This document shows, piece by piece, positions 45,667 to 57,468 of a stretch of DNA of 64,000 nucleotides. Source of the DNA: Oreohelix idahoensis. Lineage: Eukaryota > Mollusca > Gastropoda > Stylommatophora > Oreohelicidae. A program made the position numbers and the translations under genes. Position 1 is the stretch's first letter, and the number at the start of each line of letters is the position of its first letter. The notes under the pieces were generated by a model that worked only from the letters and a program-made list of their open reading frames with translations, was not told where the DNA came from and searched no databases. Where the stretch lies: contig JAMPIV010012152.1 in the NCBI GenBank assembly GCA_024509875.1, forward strand, positions 729,792 through 793,791, given 5' to 3'.

Positions 45667-46330
45667 AATTAGGAAGACTGGCCGATGGTCGCTGCCTCCA
45701 TGTTGTTTCCCTACAAAGCGTGTGGTGTTTCACTCCCGGCCGGGTGAGTGGAATGCCAGGTCTGGTGTAGAGATGGTGTGCCATGATCTCGAGTAGAAGG
45801 TTGGTAGGTCGATTGGCTGGTTAATCAGGATAAGCCCATTGTCATCCTGCCAGTTTTCAAGCTCCTCACCTCTCCTGCCCATGTGATCATAGCCCCAGCT
45901 CTGTGAGTGGCTGTTGAAGTCTCCGCATACAATCAGTCTTTCTTTTGCTGGGATTGGGTTTAGTGCCAGTGGGCTGTCACTCGGACAGTAGTAGTTGATC
46001 AGGTGGAATTCTGAACTTTCTATCCTGAGATGAAGCATCTGGTATTCCGCCCCTCCATAAATGTTTCAAGCTGACATGCACTGATGTTATTCCTCACGAG
46101 TGTCAGTATTCCACCCTTTCGCCTGTCTATTCGGTCATATCGGTAGCACTGGTAGCCTCTGATTTTGAAGGCTATGTCCTTGTTGAGATGGGTTTCTTGC
46201 AAGCAACATACATTTACTTGCTCTTCATTCAAGATATTTTCGAGCTCTAATTTTTTGCTAAAGCCGTCTTTTTTACTATTGACGCCTTCAGCATTCCTGT
46301 GCATTATTTTAAGTGGTCTTTACTTTGCTT
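45667..46330 (-). pseudogene. Endonuclease domain of the I-type LINE
   Basis: It is an APE-type endonuclease in two frames. The first (46020-46304) has VNVCCLQETHLNKDIAFK with the catalytic Glu. The second (45730-46038) has ERLIVCGDFNSHSQSWGYD with the Asp/Asn pair. The segment after a TGA at about 45730 has GGSDHRPVFLIV (the SDH motif). One frameshift near 46030 and one stop separate the parts. The domain nicks target DNA to prime reverse transcription. Confidence 0.85.
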
Positions 46331-46699
46331 GGCAAGTAGCTCTATTCTCATGCCTCCTGGCTCCACGGGGCAATTGAGAAGGACCCACAGTAGTACGGGT
46401 TGGGCCCTTCCGAGGCACAGGGCCCGGCACTGCGCCTGCCTGGGTGTCCGTCACAGGGCGAGTGCCATAACGTTTTGCAGATATAGGCATACTTCCCATA
46501 GCGCATGTGCGTTTCATCCTGACTGCTGTGGTGCGTCTCTTGGCTGGTTGCCTCCGACTTCAGCACCTTGACTTGCTAGGACAGACTGTGGTCTTGCTCG
46601 AGTGTAGGAGGGCCTGATCTTGGTTTTTCGGCCGCTGATGGCTGTACTTTAGCCCCATCTCCACGTCAAGGAGCTGGCCTCGATGGGGTACTTAGAGGT

Positions 46700-47237
46700 G
46701 ATGTCACATAAATAATGAAATTAGGTTAGAATGGCATGAGTATAGAGATATGATATCACAGCGAGAGAGGGACAGACAAATATAGATAGAATATGTCAAG
46801 AGGGCATGAATATAATGAGAGAAATAAGAGCAGTATTATCTAAATATATTTAGAGAAAAGGCACAGTTAGAGATGGACATGAATATAGAGAATGTCACAT
46901 TTGAGGTTAGATAAGGGGTTCTGAGAGAGGCTTGAGGAGTTCTGAGAGAGGCTTGAGTTCTGAGAGAGGCTTGAGGAGTTCTGAGAGAGGCTTGAGGAGT
47001 TCTGAGAGAGGCTTGAGGAGTTCTGAGAGAGGCTTCAGGTTAGATGAGGAGTTCTGAGAGGGACATGAGTATAGATCCAGGTCATTCAGGTGGGCACATT
47101 TCTAGAAGTAAGAGTTTGGAGAAAAGATGCATATCGAAGTAGAGGTGAGAATGGTGCATGAATAAACAGAAAGAAGGACAGAGTTTGGCTTGAATAGTGA
47201 TACAGGCGTTCAATAAATCAGAAATGTAGATAGGGAA
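46700..47237. repeat. Purine-rich locus, right part, with 21-bp array
   Basis: Continuation of the 40.2-kb purine-rich locus after the LINE. About six copies of a 21-bp unit (TTCTGAGAGAGGCTTGAGGAG), one shortened to 17 bp, occupy 46919-47040. No gene is present. Confidence 0.8.
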
Positions 47238-47459
47238 TGAGTGTCCAATTGACAGAGTGATTAGAGCGTTGGTCTCTAGCGGCAAAGGTGCCGGGTTCAA
47301 ATCACAGCACCGACACGCTAAAGTCTACCCAGCTGTAAATGGATACCTGACTTTTGGGAACTGGTCACCCGACCTGTCAGTGCTGCACCTAGTATAGTGA
47401 AGTCTCTAACACTTCACCCCTACAGCAGTATTTACTATAGGACTACCTTCACCTTTACC
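47238..47459 (+). mobile_element. tRNA-derived SINE with clean TSD
   Basis: A tRNA-like head has an A-box-like GAGTGATTAGAGCG (about 47255-47268) and a B box GGTTCAAATC (47294-47303). The body contains CAGCTGTAAATGGATACC and GGGAACTGGTCACC, and the end is TTCACCTTTACC. It is flanked by AGATAGGGAA at 47228-47237 and 47461-47470. Polymerase III would transcribe it, and a LINE would mobilise it. The minus-strand copy at 2668-2862 is a diverged relative. Confidence 0.85.
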
Positions 47460-48042
<583 letters not shown>

Positions 48043-48044
48043 CT

Positions 48045-48127
48045 TGATCGATAACTATTCAACTTATTTTCCAACTGTTAAAACTTAAGTGATTATAAAA
48101 TTTTGTTATTTGTAGTTATACAAATTT
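48045..48127. repeat. Foldback, outer part of left arm
   Basis: The sequence AACTGTTAAAACTTAAGTGATTAT ... GTTATTTGTAGTTATACAAATTT (in part) is the diverged reverse complement of 59125-59222. It ends with the LINE B TSD TTATACAAATTT (48116-48127). The arm resumes at 49301-49319 after LINE B, and again at 58590 after LTR element 3. Confidence 0.75.
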
Positions 48128-49300
48128 CTTCTTCTTCTTTGATCCTTAGCCGCTGCCTGTCAAAGCAGTCATTAGCCATCACGCCTGGTGGTGTCTTGTA
48201 TGGCAGCAACTAATTGTTTCCACTTTGCTTGGTCGGTGGCCATCCTTCGTACAGTGCCCCAACTCTGGTTCATTTTTTGCATCTCAGCCTCCACAGTCAT
48301 CCGCCAAGTTGTTTTTGGTCGGCCTCTCTTTCGTTTTCCTTCAGGGGTCCATAGCATAGCTGTTCTTGTGATGGCATCGGGGTCTCTTCTGAGGACATGG
48401 CCAACCCAACTCCAGCGTCTGTCAGCTATGATGATGTGCATGTCCTCTTGCTTGCTTCGAGCAAGCAGATCTTGGTTGGTGATGGTATTCGGCCAATTCG
48501 GAGAAATTTTCTAAGGCATGTTGTGTGAAAAGAGGACAATTTCGACATTTCCTTCTCTGTAACTCTCCAGCATTCCGCACCATAGAGAAGTACAGAAAGC
48601 ACGAAACTCTGATATAATCTTAATTTTGTGCTTGTGCTGTATTGAGAGGACTTCCAGATGTTGTTTAGACTATAAAAGGCTATTCTTGCTTTGTTCATTC
48701 TGTTGTTGATATCTTTGCTTGCTCCGCCATCTGCTGTTACTATGCATTCTAGGTATGTGAAGGTGCCTGTCTGTTCCAGTTGTTGATTCCTTACTGTTAT
48801 GGGCTCGGGTTTTCTCACATTGAGTGTCATGATCTCTGTCTTTTTTAGATTGATATTCAGGCCCACCTGCTGACTATGATTATTAAGTCTATCCGTTTTT
48901 TCCTGGATGTGTTGATGTGAATGTGCTAGTAGTGCAATGTCATCTGCATTTTCCAAGGTAGAAAACGTAGTCCATCTTATTCCTCTTGGACGGCCCTCTG
49001 TTGTCTGTCGCATCACCCAGTCTTTGACTGTTAAAAATAGAGTGGTTGATAAGGTGCATCCCTGTCGTACTCCTGTCTTCACCTCAAAGGTTAGGTTGCT
49101 CTGTCCTACGCTACACGTAAAGTTGGCATACAGGCTTTTTTTTATTGACACTATGCAACTTGGAATTCCATAAGCCCTCAGTATTTTCCATAGACTGTCC
49201 CTAAGTATACTGTCAAAAGCCTTTTCAAAATCAACAAAATTTATGTACAGCTGTCTCTGCTATTCTGAGCACTGCTCTATAATGTTTTTGTTATTTCCCA
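48128..49300 (-). mobile_element. LINE B copy inserted in the foldback
   Basis: Bounded by a 12-bp TSD, TTATACAAATTT, at 48116-48127 and 49301-49312. The minus strand starts within RT and ends in (GAA)n at 48128-48140. It encodes KTGVRQGCTLSTTLF, IQEKTDRLNNHSQQVGLNI, YGAECWRVTEKEMSKL and RRWSWVGHVLRRDPDAITRTA. Nine bases are deleted at the catalytic box, turning EDLEYADD of the 33.9-kb copy into ENADD. A frameshift near 48430 separates the last part. Confidence 0.85.
48172..49151 (-). pseudogene. RT fragment of LINE B (48.1-49.3 kb copy)
   Basis: Two overlapping minus frames (48426-49151 and 48172-48441) give the C-terminal half of RT plus the RTE-like tail GKRKRGRPKTTWRMTVEAEM. Loss of the tyrosine of YADD and the 5' truncation make it non-functional. 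It lies wholly within the foldback arm. Confidence 0.8.
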
Positions 49301-49401
49301 TTATACAAATTTAACTTCTTGTTGCGAACATTTAATGTTCGTAACAGGTTTTAACACATATGGTAGTCTCAGATCTTATTGATCTGTGGTCCTGCCACTG
49401 T

Positions 49402-49409
49402 TATAAATA
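49402..49409 (+). promoter_or_regulatory. TATA box in the 5' LTR of element 3
   Basis: TATAAATA 82 bases into the LTR, also present in the right LTR at 57551-57558. A plausible polymerase II promoter for genomic RNA; an AATAAA polyadenylation signal lies downstream at 50294-50299. Confidence 0.6.
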
Positions 49410-50293
49410 AGTACACACCAACTCTGTTGTGTGTATTTTAGTTTATTGCGCACGAGAATGCACAATTTTGATATTTTGAAAATTAACGCGTTTTGCGTTG
49501 CCTGGGAGAAAGGGAATGACGTAGCTCGCGATGAAACAAGCCAGACTGATAGTCTGTTGTGATTAATAGTTTTTTCTACCCTTGGTATCGGGGATCTATT
49601 CGAAGTTGGCGACTTGCCTTCTTATTAGAAGCCATGGTCGATTCATTTAAATGTAAGTCTTGTTTACGCCTTTTAAGAAGCGATGTTTTATAAGATCTTC
49701 GTGATGTCTTCACTCATACTGGTATCTAGCTGGAATCCACATTCCAGGGTTCCATGAATGGATCAGCTGAGCGGTATGAATCACTGAAGAAACGTAATTG
49801 TAGTCCTACGGGAGGAATTGATTATAAATGTATCTTTAATATGGAATTACGGAGTGCCGTCATCGTTGTCACGGCATGTACCGAGAGGTTAGTCAAGGAG
49901 AGTACCTAACCGATATTGTTTTGCTGAAAGAATAGCTGGACTAACTTTATTCAACTGTCCTAGCAAGTTATGGAAGAAGTAAACTAAGGAGGACAGAGGT
50001 TTTTTTTATGTATGACCAATGAATATTGATAAAGGACCATGATAGCATATGTCCTTGGATAAGGTCAACCGTTCGACATATCAGTGACAATCTGAACTGA
50101 TTATTCATTACTTGAACACTATTTGATTGAAATATAATATTTGACCGTATACTTTGCAAGGATAATTATATGGAACTATTTTAAAGGATTTATTGGAATG
50201 AAAGTTGAGATTCATGCATCATGTCAAGTGGAACTGTCAATAACCATGTCGTACGTTAGCAACAAGTGTTTTGTAACATTAATTGTCTCCGTC

Positions 50294-50299
50294 AATAAA
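50294..50299 (+). terminator. Poly(A) signal in the LTR of element 3
   Basis: AATAAA near the 3' part of the LTR, conserved in the right LTR at about 58443. It is suitable for 3' end formation of element RNA. Confidence 0.5.
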
Positions 50300-50440
50300 T
50301 ATGTTGAATTGTGCTACCCGCCTTACAGTATACTTCAGTTCACCATCTGACTTTGTTGCTACACCTGAAGTTTATTTGAATTTGCGTTATCATCAAGAAC
50401 TGGTAGTCTTCTATTAGCACCATCAATAACGACTCCAACC

Positions 50441-51455
50441 GCATGGCGGCCAAGTGTGGTTTGAATTTTACCAGATTCAAGTTCTTCAGCAGATGATTTA
50501 CTCTGAGTTTCTAGATGAACATGAATTCCGGACTACGGTTGGCGAAAGGTCAAGGACAACATTGGACCTCAACATCCAGTCCTCATTTTTGAATACGAAC
50601 AGTGTTGTACTCACAGAGAAACATAACGAAGCTCATACGTACACCTACGGATACGAGGCATATTTTTCTTCTCGGTCGAGATAAGTAAAAACGTCATGTT
50701 GTTCTCACACTGTTTTACGTATAGCTGTGCCTCTTCTTGTGATTATGTCCACGTATTATTCATTCATGTTGTTTCTTCTATGTTCTATGTTCTTTGCGGG
50801 AGATTGGGTAGGAGAATTATGAAGGGAACATCCCAGGTACATCTCAGGGCCTTCATAATTGTTCTGTAGATTTATTTGCAGACTTCCCATAGTGGGATGT
50901 TCCGACACCTGTGTGTCGAAGGATTTTAGGTCCACTGTGTCTGGTATTCTGTGACACCTGACTGTTTAGTTGTGACGTCGAGTTTCATTGTAGTTGTCGT
51001 AGTAATTTTTATCCGTACTTTAGTTTTATGAAGTATTTTGTTTGTATCATCCGTCCAGTCTCACCTTACTATCGTTTAGTTTTTTACAAACCTATGTTTA
51101 TACACTGTGTTGTCAATTGTCTCGTTTAATTGTTTATCGCAGTTATCGTTGCACTTTTTGCAAAATTATTTCTTATTTTTTTCATTCTAATTTTTTTTAT
51201 TTCTGCGATTGTTTTCATTTGTCATTAACTATCTTGTCTTGTAATATTGTCGTAATTGTCTATTGCTTTTGTCTTATCATAACGTTACATAAATTATTTT
51301 ATTGATTAATAATATATTCAAAAATTATATATGAATTGCATACCGTTCTGGGACATGAACGAGTAACACTTCTTAGAGTGATTAGATAAAATTATTGCAC
51401 ATTAATTAATTAATATTTACTAAGTAAAAAGTACAGTAACTACTTGGTGATCATA
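50441..51455 (+). other. Leader of element 3
   Basis: About 1 kb between the LTR and gag. TGGCGGCCAAGTGTGG at about 50444 begins with TGG and could be the primer-binding site. The rest is T-rich with no conserved frame; the open frame 50454-50684 has no motif. Confidence 0.5.
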
Positions 51456-53390
51456 ATGTATTCACTAGATTATTTTATTAAACAAGCAAAAGCCCTTCAG
51501 ATGACTCCTGAAGAGGTAAAAGCATTCGCACTTACGGAATATGAAAAGTCTCAGAAGTTAGAAACTCTAAGACTAGAAAATTTAAAGTTTGAGGCGGAAC
51601 AGAAGAGACTTCAGCTTGAGGCAGAAGACAAAAGATTTCAAATTGAGGCTGAAGAAAATGAGAAAAAAAAGAGATTTGAGGCTGCAGAAAACGAGAGAAA
51701 AGCTGCTGACAAAGAAACGCAACTTAAAATTGAAATGGAAAAGACTAGAATTGAAATGGAAGGTAAGCAAAGGGAAATGGAAGAAAAAGAAAGGCAACTT
51801 AAAATTGAAATGGAAGGTAAGCAAAGGGAAATGGAAGAGAGGAGGTTGATAGCTGAAGAAAATACAAGAAAATATCAGCTTCAGGTTCAACATGAACAAA
51901 AAATTAAGGAAATGGAATTTGAACAATTTAGATTTGCTCAGGAAGCTAATTCTCAGAAAACTCATGAAGGCCAGTCTTCATCTAGACATGATAATTTTAG
52001 GGAAGTTCACGTAAAATTACCCAAATTTAATCCACCATCCGACGATGTAATATTCTTTCTTGACAGGTTTGAGGCCACATGTAAGTCTTATAACTTGGAT
52101 AAAACACAATATTGTACACATTTATCCAGACTACTTACAGGCGATGCTATGGCGGTCTATCATACAACTAGTGCTAATGATAAAAATGATTATGACGCTC
52201 TTAGAGCCGCTCTTCTTAAGAAGTATCAGATGACTGAAAATGAATACAGATTACGTTTTAAAACTATTTTACCACAATCAGGAAAGAACTTTAGTGATTT
52301 TCTATCTCAAATACGTCTAACATTGGAAAGATGGATCGAATTGTCCAAGGTAGAAAAATCTTATGTCGGTCTTTTCGATTTATAGCTACGCGATAAAGTT
52401 TTATCGTCAGTAAATCCTGCATTCCTTTCATTTTTACAAGAGCGTAAGCTTTCTAATATGAAGGAAATGGAAGAAAATTGCAAAAATGTCTGCACCGCTC
52501 ATCCTAACATGGATATTAGTAATGCCCAGATTAAGGAGGAGTTACCTGTTGCTTTTGCTATGCAACGTAATAACTTTCCACGCCATCGTTCATTGAGTAA
52601 CGATAGATCCTTTAATAAGGGAAGTAATGATAATTTCAACTATGGTAATTTTCACAAGGGGAAGCAATACCAGCAGTCTTCTCCTTTTAATGTTTCTTGG
52701 GGCCAATCTCACAGATCTCGAGATTTTGGTAACAATAATTTTAGATATAATCATGGAAATAATAATAAACAAAATTGGCGATCAAAATCACATTATCCTC
52801 AAAATAGACATGGTTCTATGAATAGATCGTTTGGCCAAAGTCACAACAGTAATGACAATAATTGGCGTACTCATTCAGATTTCAACTCAAGCAGAAATAG
52901 TAATTACAGCAATTTTAATGACAATAGTCAAAATCGATCGCGACGAAGAGATAGATCTTCGAGCAAGCCACGACAACACTCCAATGTTGCTTTGAGAGAT
53001 ACACAGGCTAACACTGAACATGATAAAGATGCTAATACGCATAATGCCATGTCTTGTTCTCTTGATTTTAATCAGGTGAAAGCTTGTTCCGAGTATACAA
53101 CTCTTTTCCAGCCCAAGGCGATCACGGCGCTGCGATGCGGACACATTTTTCCAAGTCTACCTGCAGTCTGTACAGCCACTTCCTCGTCGGTGCACCAGGG
53201 ACAGGGTTATTTAAAATTTAATAAAGGATATGTTAATTCTATTCCTTGTTCTATTTTGTTTGATTCAGGATGTAGCACAGTCGGTGTGCGGACTTCGCTG
53301 ATCGACCCTTCTTGTGCTACGGGCAATACTGTCAAGTGCGTCACCTTCGGCGGCACTGTGGAAACCTTCCCTACAGCCATTATTAATTAA
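51456..53390 (+). pseudogene. Gag and protease of element 3
   Basis: The second ATG (51456) gives MYSLDYFIKQAK, matching the element 2 start, so I prefer it to 51444. Residues of about 25-160 are a Glu/Lys/Arg coiled coil with a repeated IEMEGKQREMEE block. A capsid-like region follows (FFLDRFEATCKSYNL, DYDALRAALLKKYQMTENEYR). A TAG at 52383 stands where element 2 has Met (DLMLRDKVLSS). The downstream part is Asn/Arg/Ser-rich (NNNFRYNHGNNNKQNWRSKS) with no CCHC knuckle. The protease has LFDSGCSTVGV (DSG). The frame ends at TAA 53388-53390, inside a segment conserved in element 2, then continues in phase. Confidence 0.85.
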
Positions 53391-53393
53391 CAT

Positions 53394-54850
53394 ACACCTT
53401 TCTTTTCAGGGAAAATCCATGCGTGCCTTCTTCAGAATCCTATTAGCGACGTGATACTATGTCGAATACATGGTATAAAAGAGTGTACCCCTCAGCAAAT
53501 TGCTGAATGGGAAGAGCGACATATTCATGCTGCAAATGCAGTAGTTACCAGAGCGCAAGCTACTGATGTGTCAAGTGATACATCTTCTGAACCTACGGTT
53601 CATGCCAGTTATGATGATGATTCTCATATTTCACGGGAGCTATTTGCTAATTTGCAAAAGAATGATGATTCTTTAAAGAAATTTTTTCAATTTGTGTTCA
53701 AAAATATTTCCAACAACAAAAATGCTAAATCTAGACATGACTTTGCTCTTAAAAATGGTATTTTAGTTAGATTGATACGGGAAAACGATTCATCTTTGCG
53801 TTCTCAGATTCTAGTCTCGTCTTCTATGAGAGCTCGGATATTACGTCATGCACACGACTCTCAATGCGCAGGTCACATGGGTTTTTCGCGAACCAAATCT
53901 AGAGTGCTATCCCCATTCTATTGGCCTGGCGTCCATAGAGGTGTAACTATCTATTGTTGTTCCTGCGTGACATGTCAGGAGGTTAAAGTACGGGGTCCAT
54001 ATCATGCGGCTCCTATTCAAGCTGCGGACATCCCTATTAGACCATTTGATAAAATGGCGATTGATATCATTGGTCCTATGCTACCATATGCCAGAGGACA
54101 TACACATATTCTTACTTGTATTTATATGTGTACGCGTTGGCCTGAGGCCATACCTCTGAAGAACACTTCATCTGCTAGTGTAGCAGAGTCTTTAATGTTG
54201 ATCTTTTCACGCATTGGTTTTCCGCGTAAGATCTTATCGGATCATGGTGTCCATTTTATTTCCGAATCCATGTCGGTAGGTATAGATAGATCTCTCAGTT
54301 CGATTTACCATGCGATGTCCAATGGTTTAACTGAGCGTCAGAATAGGACACTCAAGCAGTTGTTGGGTAAGATGACTCAAGATCACCCTCAGGATTGGGA
54401 CCGAGTCCTACCCGCTGCTCTTTTTGCGTATCGCGAGGTGCAAAATCAAGCTACTGGTTTTTCTCCATTCCAGCTGGTTTTTGGCATACAACCACGCGGA
54501 CCGATGTCGTTAATTCACGACTTACTGGTTGAAGAGAATATAGAAGAGGAAACTCAATCCTCGTATGAGTATGTGATCTCTTTGAGAAAGAGAAAAGAGA
54601 ATCATAGATGCTTGTAGATTGGCTACTGCATCATCCGAACAGGCTCGTCTATTTGCAAACAAGTATAGACGTCTTCGCCAGCTTCTTCCTGGTGATGAAG
54701 CATTTGTTTTACTACCTTCTCATAACAATCGTCTACTAATTACATGGAGAGGTCCTTTTAGGATCATCTCGAGAATATCCGATGTTGACTACATCGTCGA
54801 TATCAATGACAAGCATAAAACCTTCCACATTAACATGTTGAAGGAGTATC
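53394..54850 (+). pseudogene. Integrase of element 3 (upstream of RT)
   Basis: It is in the same frame as Gag up to 54617. The zinc domain has HAHDSQCAGHMG and CCSCVTC. The core has MAIDIIGPM (Asp), ILSDHGVHF (Asp) and LTERQNRTL (Glu), followed by VLPAALFAYREVQNQATGFSPF. The usual spacing between the second Asp and the Glu seems slightly shortened around SSIYHAMSNG. A one-base frameshift at about 54600 moves the C-terminal part, with its GPF module (ITWRGPFRIISRISDVDYI), into the RT frame. Confidence 0.85.
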
Positions 54851-56022
54851 ACTCACGTCCTGATTATCTGCAGTCAGTGTTCCAAGCGACTGACGATCCT
54901 ATTCCCCCTATTCAACACTATACAAATTTGTCAGTTATTCAAGAAGAAGAGTCTACTTTTCAGGATGTACAATTGCCTATACCAGTTGTACCACTTCATT
55001 CCCCTGAAAATTGGAATGATGTCACTACTTCTTCTTCTCTTTCTGCTGATCAACGGCAGCAAGTCTCATCACTTCTTCATTCGTATGAGGATGTTCTCAC
55101 TGACATCCCAGGTCATACGTCAGTTATCCAACATGATATTCTCTTAACTGACGATACTCCTGTTCGAGTTCGTCCATACCCCATCCCTTTACACTTTCGT
55201 GATAAGGTCGATAAGGAATTAGATGAGATGCTTCAATTAAATATAATTAAACCATCTTCATCACCATATGCTTCATCTATGGTGATTATTAGAAAAAAAG
55301 ATAACAATATTCGTCTTTGTGTAGACTACAGGAAATTAAATAAAGTCACACAATTTGACGCTGAACCTTTGCCACTTTTGGAAGATTTATTGGTCAAATT
55401 ATCTCATTCTACTTTCTTCTCTAAGTTTGACCTGTCTAAGGGATACTGGCAAGTCCCTCTGACACCTAAAGCAAAGCCTCTCACTGCTTTTTCGACTCCA
55501 CGGGGCTTATTCCAATGGAATTTTATGCCATTTGGTTTAGTAAACGCACCTGCTACCTTTGTACGCATGATGCGTCGCATACTTTCTCATCGTCCCGATG
55601 TCATTACTTACATTGATAACATTTGTCTTTTTAGCGACTCATGGGATGAGCACATTCAGGGATTGAAGGCATTACTGTCTACTTTACGGGGTTATACCTT
55701 AACAGCTAAGCCATCGAAGGCATTTGTCGGTTTTCACGACATCTCTTTTTTGGGTCACCGTATTGGTCATAGCATGTTGTATACAGAGGACAGTAATGTC
55801 TCTAAAATCTTTAACATCACAGCACCAAAGACAAAGAAACAAGTAAGATCTCTTTTAGGATTAATACAATTCTATGGTAAGTTTATCCCTCATTTATCAA
55901 CTATAACTGCTCCTTTTTCTTCTTTGTTGAGAAAAGGGACAGCTAACGTTATTCAGTGGTCTAACGAGCATCAAATCGCGTTAGATTCAATTAAACTTTT
56001 TTTTCACACCCTCCAGTTTTGA
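54850..56022 (+). pseudogene. Reverse transcriptase of element 3
   Basis: An uninterrupted frame carries VLTDIPGHTSVIQHDI, MVIIRKKDNNIRLCVDYRKL, FFSKFDLSKGYWQVPL, FMPFGLVNAPATFVRMM and the active-site box ITYIDNICLFSDS, then ISFLGHRIGHS and SLLGLIQFYGKFIPHL. The box reads YIDN instead of YIDD, replacing one of the two metal-binding aspartates. That alone should abolish polymerase activity. The frame breaks in the T8 run at about 56000, just before RNase H. Confidence 0.88.
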
Positions 56023-56447
56023 GATTACCTAACCCAAACCTTATTTTTATTCTTCGTAGTGATGCGTCATCATATGGAATTGCCGGCGTTTTGATGCAAG
56101 AATATTCAGGCACCTTACACCCGGTGATGTACGTATCGAGAAAATTGACAACTACTGAACAGAAATATTCAGTTCTGGACAAGGAACTGCTCGCATTGGT
56201 TTGGTCAATTACTAAACTGGAACGTTACCTCCTAGGCTCGCATTTTATCGTAGAATCTGACCAAAAGGCTCTCACAGCTCTTAATACGAAGGATGTTAAA
56301 TCATCTAAGTCAACAAGGTACGCGATAGCCTTACAGCCTTATAGCTATACTATTCGTGCAATACCCGGATCGAAAATTGTTTTCGCAGACTGTTTGTCAC
56401 GCTGTCCAAGCGAACCAGTCAAATTAAAACAACGACCAGAAATTTAA
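56019..56447 (+). pseudogene. RNase H of element 3
   Basis: LRSDASSYGIAGVLMQE (Asp), VLDKELLALVWSITKLERY (Glu), IVESDQKALTAL (Asp) and GSKIVFADCLSR (Asp) give the full RNase H set. It is joined to RT if one base in the preceding T run is corrected, so the break is recent or a sequencing slip. No envelope-like frame follows before the right LTR. Confidence 0.85.
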
Positions 56448-57468
56448 ACTTCTTCACAGATAGACGTTCAATTACAATGTGAGGATCATTGAACTTTGTT
56501 ATTTGCCGGACTTCTATACAGACTTCGTATGGAACGGAATTATTCATGCTTATATAACTATCAGTATATACTCATTGTTTGGATTAGAACATAATTTTTT
56601 ATGTCATACCATTTTCTTGGTACGGCAACACTGTAGACATTTATGAACATGGATATCCACTATTCATAATGAACATACTAAACTACGTGATGTTGTAGAA
56701 AATATCTTTTCATCGGGCATGGAACATACATAACAGATTTTTGTCTATTATTAACTCTTTTTCGATATATCAGTGACACTGATTAACACTGTTGGCAATT
56801 AAAGGAATTAGTAATTAGTGACTATTTTAATTATAAACTATATTGATTACTTAATATCAATTTAAGTTACCTAATTAGTGGAATATTTCACATTCACTTA
56901 CTTGAATAGTTTGTGTGTGTTTCGTTATACTAGTATATACCACTCATGGTACATTATGTTAACACTCTTAGATGATTAGTCCATCTTAGTAATGTTAGAA
57001 ACATTAGGTGTGTTGTTTACTTCGCGTGTTTGATTATACATTTTATTCACTTTGCTTGTTTTATTTACATCTTTTGTTTTCCAATTCACTTGTCATTTTT
57101 TACATGTCATCATTGTTTTTTCATTTTTTTCATTTGAAATCATTTGTTGATATTTTTTGGATTTTGGTTGGATGTTTTACCATTCTTTTGGTTATTATCT
57201 CCACCTTCCTTCGTACTTTCTTTCTTTGAATTTCACCACATCGTACCAAAGTCGGTCGATTGTGGATGTATGCTTTAATGCATACTTTGGTTTAGTTGCA
57301 TTGATTTCCATTTTATAATCATTTTCTTTTTATTCGATAATATTATGATAATGTTAAATTTAATATATGTCGATGGAAGTTTGACTCACCTCTCCGAGTT
57401 ACTTAACGTATAAAAATTAAAAAAAAATTAATATAATTAATTTTTTTTAAACAGGGTGATAAGGAAGC
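56448..57468 (+). other. 3' untranslated region of element 3
   Basis: About 1 kb, AT-rich, with no env-like ORF. The purine-rich GGGTGATAAGGAAG just before 57469 is the likely polypurine tract. Confidence 0.6.

Larger units (their letters stand above)
40703..46688 (-). mobile_element. I-type LINE (EN-RT-RNase H), with nested insertions
   Basis: It is bounded by an 11-bp TSD, TACTTAGAGGT, at 40692-40702 and 46689-46699. On the minus strand it runs from a short ORF1-like or 5' region (about 46320-46688), through endonuclease, RT and RNase H, to a (GAA)n-like tail at 40703-40715. A Tc1 element (40734-42396) sits a few bases from its 3' end and a LINE B fragment (43081-43343) sits in its RNase H. 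Without them the LINE is about 4.05 kb, probably 5'-truncated. RNase H after RT is characteristic of the I superfamily (I/Nimb type). Confidence 0.9.
49320..50440 (+). repeat. 5' LTR of element 3
   Basis: Starts TGTTGCGAACATT, the left half of an imperfect palindrome with AATGTTCGTAACA. It differs from the right LTR at about 15 positions by eye. The last bases are GACTCCAAC plus C here and T in the right copy, so the final base is uncertain. Confidence 0.9.

Noticed and set aside
47250..47330. Functional tRNA gene
   Set aside because: Box A and B words are present, but no complete cloverleaf is evident, and the unit has a non-tRNA body and a retroposition TSD, so it is a SINE.
48111..49312. 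A 25-bp TSD for the LINE B copy
   Set aside because: Similarity extends left of TTATACAAATTT (GTTATTT on both sides), but four consecutive mismatches intervene and the extra bases on the right side may belong to the LINE, so only 12 bp are claimed.
51582..51965. 127-codon minus frame rich in Phe and Leu
   Set aside because: It is the antisense shadow of the Glu/Lys-rich coiled coil of element 3 Gag.
56448..57468. Envelope gene after RNase H in element 3
   Set aside because: No open frame longer than about 70 codons, no signal peptide or convincing transmembrane domain; the region is AT-rich untranslated DNA.
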